Shown here: one piece after another, positions 11,713-23,615 of the stretch | How positions within the stretch are numbered: position 1 is the stretch's first letter | How the letters are laid out: each line of letters starts with the position of its first letter | Assembly: GCF_037975245.1 (NCBI RefSeq) | Contig: NC_092571.1 | Span: 24,432,564 to 24,496,563, forward strand | Direction: 5' to 3' | DNA length: 64,000 bases | Origin: Apostichopus japonicus | Taxonomy: Eukaryota; Echinodermata; Holothuroidea; Aspidochirotida; Stichopodidae | Notes under the pieces: model-generated | Told to the model about the DNA's origin: nothing | Databases searched by the model: none | Seen by the model: only the letters and a program-made list of their open reading frames with translations | Position numbers and translations under genes: made by a program

Positions 11713-14700
11713 GTTTACATATGTAGCACGGCATCAAGGGTCAGCAACTATGGGTCGCATAACTTTTTTCGATGCTTGCTGGATTTTTCCAGTGTACTAC
11801 TGTACATTTAGAGTTTTCAGAGCTATACGGAGATCAATTAAGTTACTTTTTGCTCTAAAACCAAGTTCATAGTCCACATTGGTTGTCATATTCTGAGGGG
11901 GTGGGGTCTGTTGTGGACATCACTTCATCTAAGCCACTTGAATTACGATAATTTACATATCAGGGGCAGTTCCGCAATCCGAATGTGTTTAATCATGGGC
12001 GGTACAAATGTCGGTCAACTACAGTGAGTTGTACAAACCAAACCTTATTAAAATGTACGTAGTGTGATTGAAACCGAGTGTTAACAAACTTGACTCCGAG
12101 CCCCTGCAAGTAAGCAAAAGTTAACATTGCTTATGATGAAGTCCAATAAGTTGTCTTTACTTCTAAGGGGAGCAACTAGCATTGACATATATATCCACTT
12201 TAATTGGGAATGAGTTGTTGATCTCAAGACCCGAGATCGAATGGTAATTACCCTGGACTCTTTCCCACAAACACAGAAGTGTAAAAGACTTACAGTAGAC
12301 TGTATGACTATCACAAGCTGATTTGTATCTATAGCCAAACATCTTGACCGTTTTGCGCTTGTGTAATAATTTGTTGATCCACCACTCCCAAGATTGTTCA
12401 AGACCCTGGCATTCTGCTGTTACTTTGCCTGTTACAATTAATATGAGTGCGCGCTCGCATCCTATTTCAAAACCCTGTCAAAACCAGTCTTGGTAGATAC
12501 AGAATATTCATGTTAGGCTGACGAACTTTACAAATGGGAACGCCTATCGTTGAGGAAATGTCCAAGAAGTTCGCTTTAAGGCTAATTCCCCTGACAGGCA
12601 GATTTGTGGAAGGGCGCCCTCAGTTAGTGTTATAATTCGACCATATCTAAAGAACGAACGTCTTGACCAAGACTACCCCCATTGTGAAATGTACATGCAT
12701 TGGGGTCAGCCTCCATTTTATAAACATGAAAACTTTTGTTACAAAAAACTTCAATTATTTGAACAAACATACAACTTTGAGCTTATGATTTTATCAACTA
12801 TACAAGAAAAAACAGTCCACTGGAAAAAAATTAGCCAGTAGATTGTTTGGCTTTCCCTGTTGTCCTTTGCATGGCAAATAACTGCTAGAAGAGTCTCACT
12901 CTAGTTCAAGCATTTGTTTTTTACACAAAGCTAAACCACTCAGTTGTTGTCAGTGTTACTTGTCCCAAAGAGGAGGGGGAGTTCCCTTCAATAATTCTAG
13001 CGAGGGTATTCCCACAACATTTGTACCCAGAGTGTCCATAACTCTATTTACAGTAAACAATTCTTAGGACATTTATCAAACTTATTGAAAAGAAGGGGTG
13101 AGGGGAGGGGGTGAATAAATGAAAATGGGGACACCCCCATACTTTGACATTGCAAGGGGTATTCCCTCTCAGAGATGTTTGGGATAACTTAATTCCCTCG
13201 TCTGTGCCCACATCCTCCCTTCATCAGAAAGCTCACTTGATTGATGCTGAATAAAAGGCACTGTGTAGAAAGGTAGTCCTGCAGCTGGGGGTTCTGTAGC
13301 ATATTGTAGTCAGGCGCTGTCACTTAACATTGTGTTATGCAGTTTCACAACAAAAAAAAATGAAGGGAGGGGTTGAGGTGGGAGGGGGGGGGGAAGGGCA
13401 CTGCTGTACTCTGGAGATAACTTCTACAGTTTGATGGTGATTCATCCTTTACTGCAGAGGATTTTGCAGCTCTGCTGCAGCTTTTGTTTGTGACAAATTT
13501 CATTTTTTCAATTAGGGACATGCAGAGAGAAGCATAATGACATAGGTCGAGGGAAATGGACAGAGAGAGCCCTCAGATCTCTCGATAAACACACGGAGAT
13601 GGCTCAATGTGCAGAGTAGCCTGGAAGGGCCTACATTTGCAATCAGAGCAGTAGCATTGGGCAATGTTTTTGTTGGCCTGATTGAAATGCTTTTTTGGGT
13701 GACCTATTAAGGACCTGAGTCAGTTTTGTACTTCTTCTGTTCTGTGCCATGTAAATTTATTACTAATGCTAGACCTGACCTTCAGTTATATATGTCAGAG
13801 GAAGTTACTATCATTTCTTAAAATGATGGATTGGGGGAATAGTTATCACAGACATTCTCAGTACATAATAAAGGATGTGGTTGCATAAAATAGCAGGTTA
13901 GAATTGCCTGGTAAAGGTTAGACCTATAAGACACAGTTGTTTTGGAGAGCACTCACTGGTTGCAATATGACTGCAACTACTGTACAGTAGTAATACTGTA
14001 GGACAACAATACTGGTTGTAAAACAAACCCACTTACAATTCTGATTGCTCTTGTGGTATAGGTGGTATAGGCTTCAAAGCCCATGGGACCGCTAAGTTTT
14101 AACTGGCTAAGCTATACTTAATAGCCATCTGTATAACACCACAAAATTTTACCAACATATCACAACCATGAAAAATTTATGATGACAAGCCTCGAAATAT
14201 CTCAACCAGTTAGCTCTGAATAATTCATTAAGAGATGACTATGGCACAAAATTAATTTTTGATTTGTTGTACACTGTTAATAACACTTCTTCTTCTACCT
14301 GTAAGCACTGGTTGTGTTTCTATATCATGTGTAATGTTTGAGAAATGATCCACAGCTACCTTCATCAATAAAAGTGACTGGCCTATTAAGTCTAATAATA
14401 AGATAAGTTTCATTTCTAAGGAGTCAATATGTAATTTGTAAATTTTGGAATTTGCTGGTTAACTAGAGGATTAAATTTAAAGGAGGACCCTTTAAATTCC
14501 TAGGGTTTTGCCATCTCCTCCTCCTCCACGCCCCCGCTACCCCCATCACATTTCCTGTGGGTCTAAGTATGGCGTTGAAACGTACCTCGTTATGCCCTCT
14601 TTGAACTAACACCCTGTGAGCATTGTGGTCAACAATGTTGCACTGTAGACCTTGATAGCTATTCATGGCACTGATAGAGCTGTGGTTTCTGTTCACTCCT

Positions 14701-16016
14701 TTATTGATGGTGCTGTGTACTTGTAGTATAATGCACTGTATGTCAACAAGAACTGCTGTCTAGATCACCCTATGACATCACAGTTTGGTTACCATGGTGA
14801 AACAAATTTGTGAATGAAATCTAGTTGGGGATGGAGGCGTGGCCTTCTGCTGCAATGTATCCTGTCTGGATCCCTGCAAGTTTGTATGCATATGTCAGTG
14901 TATGGTTGTAGCCCTGCTATTAGAATAACAGGCATGTATATGTGTGTTGCAATAGAATCTGCTAGAGAAGAGCGAGCACGTGTGCACAATTTCTTATGCA
15001 GAGTCTCACATCAGTTAGGCAGGAAGCTGCGCACATGTGCAATAGACGACCTGTGTTTTGAATTTGCGTGGGTAGAATTTTTTTACATTATGGTGGTGGC
15101 TATGACACGTAAGCTTTGAGAGTGACTCCTGCAGCATTCAGTGAATGAGATGACGGGCTAGACACAGATAACCAAAAAAAAAAAAAACAGATGAATTGTG
15201 CCTTTCTTACTTTCTGTTTTCCAAAAAAACTTGAATGATTTCAAGTTGGGGACTGCGGCCAAAGGGGAGACTTCGGAATCCTTATTAGAGTGACCACACC
15301 TGTTTGTTTTCTTATTTTGGAGGGAATTCCCCATGAGAGGAAATCTAGCTGCAAGCTGATGGAGAATTGCCGGATGTTTTTCACAGATGGTAGGGAGAGA
15401 GAGAGTGAGTGTGTGTGCAATTGAATGTGTATTTATTTCATCTGAATTTTAAGTTGTTGTTTTTTTTTCTTCTTTTCTTTTCTTGTTCTTTTATCTTTTG
15501 CAAGGATTTTATTGTGCAAGATGTTGGGGGTGTTGTTATTGTTTTTCTTGGGAAACTTCATGGAGGAGAAAGGGGGAGTTATTGGTTAATTCCCTGCCTA
15601 TATCATTGTATGTAGACAAGATTTCTAAAGTAAGTTATAGAATAATATATGTATGCCTGTGACTCATACTACATGCCAGATATCCTGATGTGTGGAGGAG
15701 GTTAAAATCAGACCCACTCAAAGACTCTTCAAGGGCTATTTCATTCTTTTTTGTCTTTTCTCTACTTTTTTTTCCCTCTCCTCTGTGTTCATATTTTGTG
15801 TAAACAGGACATTTGTTTTCCCCCAAATTGACAGCAAAAATTTTGCATATTAGGTTTATATTGACTATACCAACTGTGTAAAAGTAACAATGTTTGTGTG
15901 TTGGATTTGCTGACTTAATATTATTTTCCACCCATCTTTCATGCTTTTGTTTACGTGTTACATATCTGCATGTCATTGTGATTTCACTGAAACACTTACC
16001 AACAATTTTCATGTGA

Positions 16017-16043
16017 GTGTGACAATGACAATGACAATGTCAC
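16017..16043. repeat. TGACAA hexamer repeat forming a near-palindrome
   Basis: Three successive TGACAA units are bounded by TGTGACA on the left and TGTCACA on the right. The whole can fold into an imperfect hairpin. Probably simple-sequence slippage. Confidence 0.5.
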
Positions 16044-17340
16044 ATTGGAGACTGTAGACTTTCACATCATTTTTATATTCAATCGTTGAAGCTGTTTAAG
16101 TTGTCAGTTGTATATCAAAATTTAATACAATTAGTATCATCATAAATTGGTGGAAATGTGTAAAATAATAGCCAAAATTCATCAACTTTTTCGGACATAC
16201 TTCTCTCAATGTTTAGTCACGTTTTGTTGATCATACAGGTCTTAACTTCATTCCTTATTCTTCATTTCATTTCTAACATTGCCTATTTTGGTTTACTTTT
16301 TCCCTTTCAATCACATTATTTGTAATCTATCTGAATTATCGCTTTTCGTACAAAGTTTTGTGTGTATTGGTCTTGTAAACTTAAATATCCAACCGAATAG
16401 AACATGTGATTATGGGTATATGTTTACAGTATATAATGTTACTTTCGATCTGGAAGAAGTAAAATTTATCTGCACTCATCATACCATACCACAGAGTGGA
16501 TTGAGCATTTACTGTCAGATACGTACTTAAATACTTCAAATTTGACTGGTGTTTGGCAGGTTTCATATTACAGAAAAAAATCTTGATTATTCAAATTTCG
16601 AAAGATCTACTGTATGTCAATTTGTCCATACATACTGTACTTTTAAATTTACGTAAATTGCAATATTCAAATCAGTCTCTGCAAACCGTACTGTGTTAGA
16701 ACTTTGTACAAAATGTCTTCGGTGCATAAGACTTCCTTCGAGAATTTTGTCAATCTTTGAAATGTGCAGAACTGCAGAGCTAGGAAGAGACAAAGATCGG
16801 TGGGCCTTTTACATTACCGATGTGCACCAAGGAAGGAAGTACACGTAGCATAGTGCTTTCTACCGAACTAGTGACTACTGTAGAGGTGAGACAACCGACA
16901 AAATGTACACGCTTCCCCTGCCTTTTGGCTGAGAGCATGTGTAGTATCTGTTCTCTTTCTACGCGACTGGTGATACACTTTTGACAATGATCATGTACAG
17001 TAGTCACATAGTCTTCATGCGACAGGACTGTTGAAAAGAAGTTTGGTGGTTTGGTTTTCGTGATCAGGTTCATTCTTGGGTGACTTTCCTTTCAAAAAGT
17101 ATGTATGTACATGTGTAAAACTTCTACTCATTAAAGAAGAATTGTTTTTTGTCGTTGTTGTTGTAAACTACAGTACATATTAATTTGGAAAACTGGTAAT
17201 TTAGTTTTGATCCATCTTTTAGAAATACGAAACAGGTTGGTGTAACATGATACGTACACACACTGCGCAGTATGTGTAGTATATATTCAACTGCGGGTGG
17301 TTTAATGGTCGTGAACCAAGGTTAGCGTTACGTCAATAAA

Positions 17341-17420
17341 CTGCGCGCCTCGCTGACCTGTCTGCCCATAATCTTAGCACTCTCGTTCTACCGTGTCCAG
17401 AATGAACTGACCAGTAACCT
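17341..17420 (+). repeat. Dispersed copy of the satellite-related repeat
   Basis: Contains GCGCCTCGCTGACCTGTCTG, TCTTAGCACTCTC, GTGTCCAGAATGAACTG and CCAGTAACCT. It matches the copies at 9238 and 11640 and the start of the satellite at 22264. Confidence 0.65.
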
Positions 17421-20400
17421 TTTAACGCTACATTGCAATTGGTTTCAGTTCATTTTACTGCATTTTATAGCAACTTTTTGTGATTGGTCACAAATTAACC
17501 CAAATCTTCCAGATTTATTTTACTAAGAAAATTTTGCCATTGATCCAGCATTTTAAGATACTGTACCAGTCTAATAATAATTTTATTCCAAAGGTTTTCT
17601 TATGAGTTGATACAGTATCTTACTGAATTTGACTCAATCAATCCTCATACTGTACACTTCGTTGCTGCATCTACAACTTTCAGTAAGTAAAAAATGTACA
17701 AAAGTGAAGTGGAAATGCTAAAAATAGTTTGATCTGTAAGCAGTGTTAGTGCTACAGTAGGATGTTATGAAAAAGGGTAAGGGGTGGGGTGAGATGATTT
17801 TCCATTCAATCTTTTTCTTTGGAGGGGGGGGGGATCTTCAGTTGTAAAATTATGTCTATTACCAGGTGTGCATATTAGTACTATTGTACTTGTCTCTTAC
17901 TGTACTTTTCAGTCTTCTCTTTCTGTATTGAGAAGTTGAAACAGACACCTTCCAATCCTAAAAGGGTCCTCTGTGGAAGGAATGTGGTAGTGGCAAAAAA
18001 AGAGATGAAATTTATTCTGAGCAGATGAAAACTCTTGTGTTAGCCTGCTGTGTTTTTGTAGGATGTGTCTTTTCAAATTCCAGTATATATGCACAACTAA
18101 ACATGGCTGATAAACTTGCCTTGGCCTTCTGTGTTACCTACAAGAAGAACCATCTTTCTAACATACCTCATCCCTTACCCCTATCCTTATCCTTAGACCC
18201 CCCTCCCTATCTAACGGATCTGTACCAGCCTCGAACATTTTAGATAAAGCAAATCATTACACACTTCTTTTTTTGAAATAATTGTCTTGAAATGCAACCC
18301 CTTCCGACTCTGAGAACTTCCGTTTCTCTAGGCTTTCTGAGCAACATCTTGATAAGCAAATAACAATTTTACTCGATTTGAGTAGAAATAACAATTTTTG
18401 TTGAATATCAGTGGGCTGAAATATTGCCTATAAAGTAACTTTTTGAAATTAAGCTGTTTTCTCTATTTTCAATCACCTTCACCCCCCCCCCCCCCCTCTC
18501 TTTCTTTAAATCCATCTATTATTACTGCAGTAAGTGAGTGCTACCCACCCACGTCTTTATTTCTCAACAGATCAGCTCGCTATAATTCACCTGACCATGC
18601 TCGCACTGCGTGGCGGCATTTCGTCGCTACTTATTGCTAGATGTACGTAGCCAGTACGAGTTAAAATAGTGAAACCTTCTCACTGAAATTTGGCAAATCG
18701 CATTAGCAATAGACTCTCCGGAAGTTTTTCATAAAATTCGCACGGCTGCTTTCATTAGATGGCGATGGAGAGGAAGAAAGGCAAGGCTTTATGATTGTTT
18801 TGTTTTTCCGATCTTCAAGTCCGACTATATAAGGTGGGGGGGGGGAAGGATTCAAACGTCATAAAAGTGAAACAAATACGTGTAAGGGATGCGATATGGC
18901 AAGTAAAGTGTGGACTTAACTGATTACAGGTAGTAGTGAAGGAGAAGGAGAGAGAAAGAAGTATTTAGTCTTTGGGAGAAATTAGAGAAATTAAATTTGG
19001 AAATAAAAAGATGCACGGAAATATCAATGTTCACCTAGTAAATTTGTCTCTTTCCTCTCTCTTTCTCTTTGGAAGGTCAACTGCATTAAAATTATAACAG
19101 TTTACTTTGAAAGGAGGGAGAATTTTCTGCAGGTGTTAATCGTGGTATATATTCATATAAAACGCAGGAAATGTTGAAGGCTTGAACTTCTGGAAGTACA
19201 AATCCTAGAGCTGCAGTAGTTTGATTTGGGATTTGAATTAAGGAAAAGATGTGCAATGAGAAATATATATTCTCAGAGCATTTTAGTCCTTGCCCATCCC
19301 TACCTCCTTCTCCACCTGGCCCCTCTTTTCCCTCCCTCCTCCCTCCCACCCCCTATATATACCTCACCTCTGGATAATTGGCTGTCCTATATACTGGAAC
19401 TTTATCTACATTAACCATAACTTATGACTTCAGGTTTTCTACACAGTATGATGGATAAACGCTCTTCTGCTTTGACAATATCACTGCCAACTTTTAGTTA
19501 AGTGCCCTCTCTGTTGTCTCAAGGGGGGGGGGGGACCCAGGAAAGAAACCCCAAACCAAAGCAAAACTCAATACAAGAGGTATATGACCAAAGAAATAGT
19601 TTGTAAACTTTAAAACAAATTTGTTGCAGTATCCCCAATATACTGTATCTTCCCCGTTTTTCCAACTTTTCCCTTTCTAAAAAGTGCACAACAATATGAC
19701 TCACATTGTCAAAGTAAAAAGGCACTGCTGCAGTTTTCCTTCTAAGTAATATTTTTCTAATAAAATGTGGAAGCATGTGATGAGGTGATCATGGTGGCAA
19801 GGTCTGTAATAGTCATGTGAGTACCGACATCGTCCTCGTAGTCGTCGGCCTCATTTTTTTGGTAAAGGTCACTCATAGGAAATCTTTTTCCTGGAAGTTG
19901 AGGGACACTATGTTCCAAATTTGTCTACGGAATCCGGTATCCTGTAAATTTTTCTCTCCCCTCAGGTTAATTATAGAAGAGTCGATGACCACACCGTTAA
20001 AACTGCTGAGGATGTTAATATATGCATCTTTCTATATACAGTACTACTCAAGTAATTCAGCTGGAAAAGCAAGATAGAAGTGGGAATGTTATTAAGTGTT
20101 TTGTATTGTGAGTATTAGTTTACAAAACAATGTGGGGATCGTTTGCAATGTGTGTACTGTATTCCTGCAGTCAGTGACCCAAGTAATGTTGTCTGCGAGG
20201 AGAAGCAGGGCTTAAAAGCCAGAAACGAGAACATGGAGTCCTGTTCATAGTGTGGGTGGGTGTTCAAGGGGGATTGATGTCTGGACCTCCCCTTTGATTG
20301 AGAGTGCTTATTCAAAATGGTGGGATCTTTTGAAGCTTTAAGAGCCAGTGTTCAGTATGCCTTCAATTTCCATCGAATTAGTAAAATTAATCTACTGCAC

Positions 20401-21029
20401 AATCAGTTCTTTCCTACTACACTTCTCTGAAAACGTAACTGATAAACATAATATGAAACAAAAGATAGGACTTCTTGGAACTATAACACAAAATGCCACT
20501 AGAGGAAGTGGTTCGACAATATGACATTTGAATTATAATAATAATGTTGCTATTGGGGGGTGGGAGAGCGAGGGGGGCATACAAGTATTTCAAAATTTAT
20601 ACTGATATATTGAACTTTTCTCCAAATTTACACAATTTTTATTCCAACTGGTATGGCTTTAAATTGAAAATTACACCTTTACTCAGCCTCTCAAAAGCTA
20701 TTGTAATGCCAAGAACCTGTTTTGATAACTTTGCTTTCCTATCTTCAATTAGAAACCTTTTAGAGTTTTCATCCACAATTTTTCATCGCTTAGTATGTTT
20801 AGAATTAGAATAGCAAGGAATGTTCCCACCAAACTAGGATTATCATCCATCACATGCAAATTGAAAAGAAAGAAAAAACAATCAAAATTGTACAACTTTT
20901 TACTTAATTATCAGAAATTAAAACTCAGTTGATCACTCAGGGCTAATGAATTCATAGCAATAGGATTTTTATTATTGAATCGAGTCCAACAATTTATCAG
21001 AATCTACTTCCTCAGTCTTCCATCTCGTT

Positions 21030-21037
21030 TGACGTCA
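21030..21037. promoter_or_regulatory. CRE-like palindrome TGACGTCA
   Basis: A perfect TGACGTCA, the consensus site for CREB/ATF bZIP factors. It stands alone with no promoter or exon nearby, so it may be chance. Confidence 0.15.
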
Positions 21038-21435
21038 CTCAAGTTTATCAATATTGTGATGATATAATTTCTATTTTTAGAGTTATGTCAAACAGAAGGG
21101 AAGCTTTGAAGATTATCAAAACAGGACACGTCCATTTTTTCATCCTTAAGCTGTGTTTGTTGGATTTAATATAAAGCATGTCTAAACTTTTAAGTAAGAT
21201 CTAGACCTGTACAATACATAACAAGAGAAAATGATGTAAACCAGGATCTGAGTAGGGGAAGTGGTGGGGTGGGGTGGGATGGGTGATAAGTGAAAGGGAT
21301 GAAACTCTTGTTTAGCCAGGAAAATATAAAAGGTTATCAAAACAGGACATGTTATCATCCAATTGTCCAGTATTCAAGAAAGGGCAGAGGGAATTCTTGT
21401 TCAGCCAACTGGTATATCAGTCATACAACATGCTA

Positions 21436-21560
21436 AGAGTGTAATTGTGCCATGGGAAGGGGATGGAGGGGTGGAGGGAGATATAGAAGAGTAGGAGGAG
21501 GGATAGAGGAAGAGGATGGAGAAAGAGAAAAGAAGGAGGGGGAAAGGGAAATGAAGGATG
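21436..21560 (+). repeat. Homopurine (GGA/GAA) tract
   Basis: About 120 bases almost entirely G and A on the plus strand, without a fixed repeat period. A likely relic of GGA-type simple sequence. Confidence 0.75.
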
Positions 21561-22263
21561 TTAAATTTGTATAATTTTAACTATGTACGGTACGGTTTGA
21601 TAATGTTCCTTAAAAGTGGCCACACTGTAATGTACACATCAAATTGTGGGATCTTGTACATGTATACAAGACACCATAAATCCACATAATTAGTACTCAG
21701 TTTATCTAAATCCTGTCAGATTTAGCTTGAATAATACCCAAGCTAAGGCGGGAGGGGGGGGGGGGGAGGCTTAATTGTTAAAACTCTATAACAGAAGGGG
21801 GTTTTGGTTCTGTCTGTGTAAATATGTTTTGAAGGAATTTACCATTGCCATTCAAAACGTCAGTGAAGTTGAAACCAGGATGCAAACACGACAATAGTTT
21901 GTTTTCATCTGTGGCAACGTATTGCACAGAATTCGACGACACTTTTTAATGCATAATAATTATTGTGTAATGTGTGTCCTCAGATCTTGGGATCATACAG
22001 AATTTAAGTTTGGAATTCACGGAAGGAAAACAAAGGCGTATTCAATATTCTGAAAATTCTGAAAACTGCCTCGTCGTCAGGAATGTCATGTGACCCTACA
22101 GTACATTCATAAAGTTCTAAATATAAAACAATTTCACAATTAATGTACGTACTTCACTTGGATTCATGGATTTGTCACAAATAATTTTCCTAGATATTGA
22201 GGGTTGATTAAAATGACATATACAGCAAGAAAACTTAGAAAATGTTGAAGTATTTGTACTTAC

Positions 22264-23615
22264 GTTGCTCCGCACATGTCTCCTTACAACCATAGTATCT
22301 TGTGTCTCAAAGGGTCCAGTAACCGTGAAGCAATCTGGTAACCCAACCTCTCTCCACTGTCAGTGACCAGCCAATTCCATTCTTCTACGCTCCTCCTCAT
22401 TCTATCGACCAAACTTTTCACAAATTTGTCACATCTTGTCTTTCAACTGGAAAAAAATCGCTGCCCCTCATTTGCCTCCTTACAACCATAGCATCTTGTG
22501 TCTCAAACAGTCTGGTAACTGTCAATCGGTCCGGTAACCTAACCTCTCTCCACTGTCAGTGACCGGTCACTTCTATTCTTCCACGCTCCTCCTCATTCTA
22601 TTGACCAAACTTTCCACAAATTTGTCACATCTCGTCTTTCAACTGGAAAAAAATCGCTGCCCCTCATTTGCCTCCTTACAACCATAGCATCTCGTGTCTC
22701 AAGCGGTCCAGTAACTGTCAAATGGTCTGGTAACCTAACCTCTCTCCACGGTCAGTGACTCGTCACTTCCATTCTTCTACGCTCCTCATTCTATCAATGA
22801 AACTTTTCACAGATTTGTCACATTTCGTCTTTCAACTCAAAGAGTCGCTGCTCCTCAATTGTCTCCTGACAACAATAGCATCTCGTGTCTCCAACAGTCC
22901 AGTAACTGTCAATCGGTCCGGTAACCTAACCTCTCTCCACTGTCAGTGACCAGTCACTTCTATTCTTCCACGCTCCTCCTCATTCTATCGACCAAACTTT
23001 CCACAAATTTGTCACATCTTGTCTTTCAACTGAAAAAAGAGTCGCTGTTCCTCACGTGTCTCCTGACAACAATAGCAGCTCGTGTCTCAAACAGTCCATT
23101 AACTGTCAAATGGTCCGGTAACCTAACCGCTCTCCACGGTCAGTGACTGGTCACTTCCATTCTTCCACGCTCCTCATTCTTTCGATGAAACTTTTCACAG
23201 ATTTGTCACATCTCGTCTTTCGACTCAAAAAGAGTCGCTGCTCCCCACGTGTCTCCTTATGTACATCAATTGCATCTCATGTTTCAAACAGTCCATTAAC
23301 TGTCAAAATAGTCCGGTAACCTAACCTCTCTCCACGGTCAGTGACTGGTCATGTCCATTCTTCCACGCTCCTCATTCTATCGATGAAACTTTCCACAGAT
23401 TTGTCACATCTCGTTTTCAACTCAAAAAGAGTCGCTGCTTCTTCCAACAATAGCATCTTGTGTCTCAAACGGTCCAGTAACTGTCAAATGGTCCGGTAAC
23501 CTAACCTCTCTCCATGGTCAGTGACTGGTCACTTCCATTCTTCCATACTCCTCCTCATTCTATCGACCAAAGTTTCCACAAACGTGTCACATCTCGTCTT
23601 TCATCTGAAATAGAG
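22264..23615 (+). repeat. Satellite-like array, seven units of about 190-197 bp
   Basis: Equivalent positions (the TCCTTACAAC or TCCTGACAAC word) fall at about 22281, 22477, 22673, 22864, 23061, 23254 and 23443, giving steps of 196, 196, 191, 197, 193 and 189 bp. Each unit contains GTGTCTCAAACAGTCC-type sequence, GGTAACCTAACC, TCTCTCCACGGTCAGTGAC, a TTCCACGCTCCTC block, a TTTCCACAAATTTGTCAC block and GAGTCGCTGC. Neighbouring units differ by small indels and about 5-15% of bases by eye. Two frames of about 65 codons (22755-22949 and 22946-23146) recur one unit apart and are repeat artefacts, not genes. The first half-unit matches the isolated copies at 9238, 11640 and 17341. Confidence 0.93.

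Larger units (their letters stand above)
10911..22260. other. Non-coding stretch with scattered simple repeats and two dispersed repeat copies
   Basis: No exon with convincing splice sites and protein-like sequence was found. Frames at 12081-12401 (minus), 14814-15119 (plus) and 15635-16012 (minus) are moderately long, but their predicted peptides have no recognisable motif. The stretch contains many G or C homopolymers (near 13382, 17823, 18482, 18837, 19523 and 21752). The dispersed-repeat copies at 11640 and 17341 are listed separately. Confidence 0.5.

Noticed and set aside
22755-23146. Two similar frames of about 65 codons that look like paralogous small proteins
   Set aside because: They lie one satellite unit apart and are copies of the same repeat; other units carry stops at the same place.
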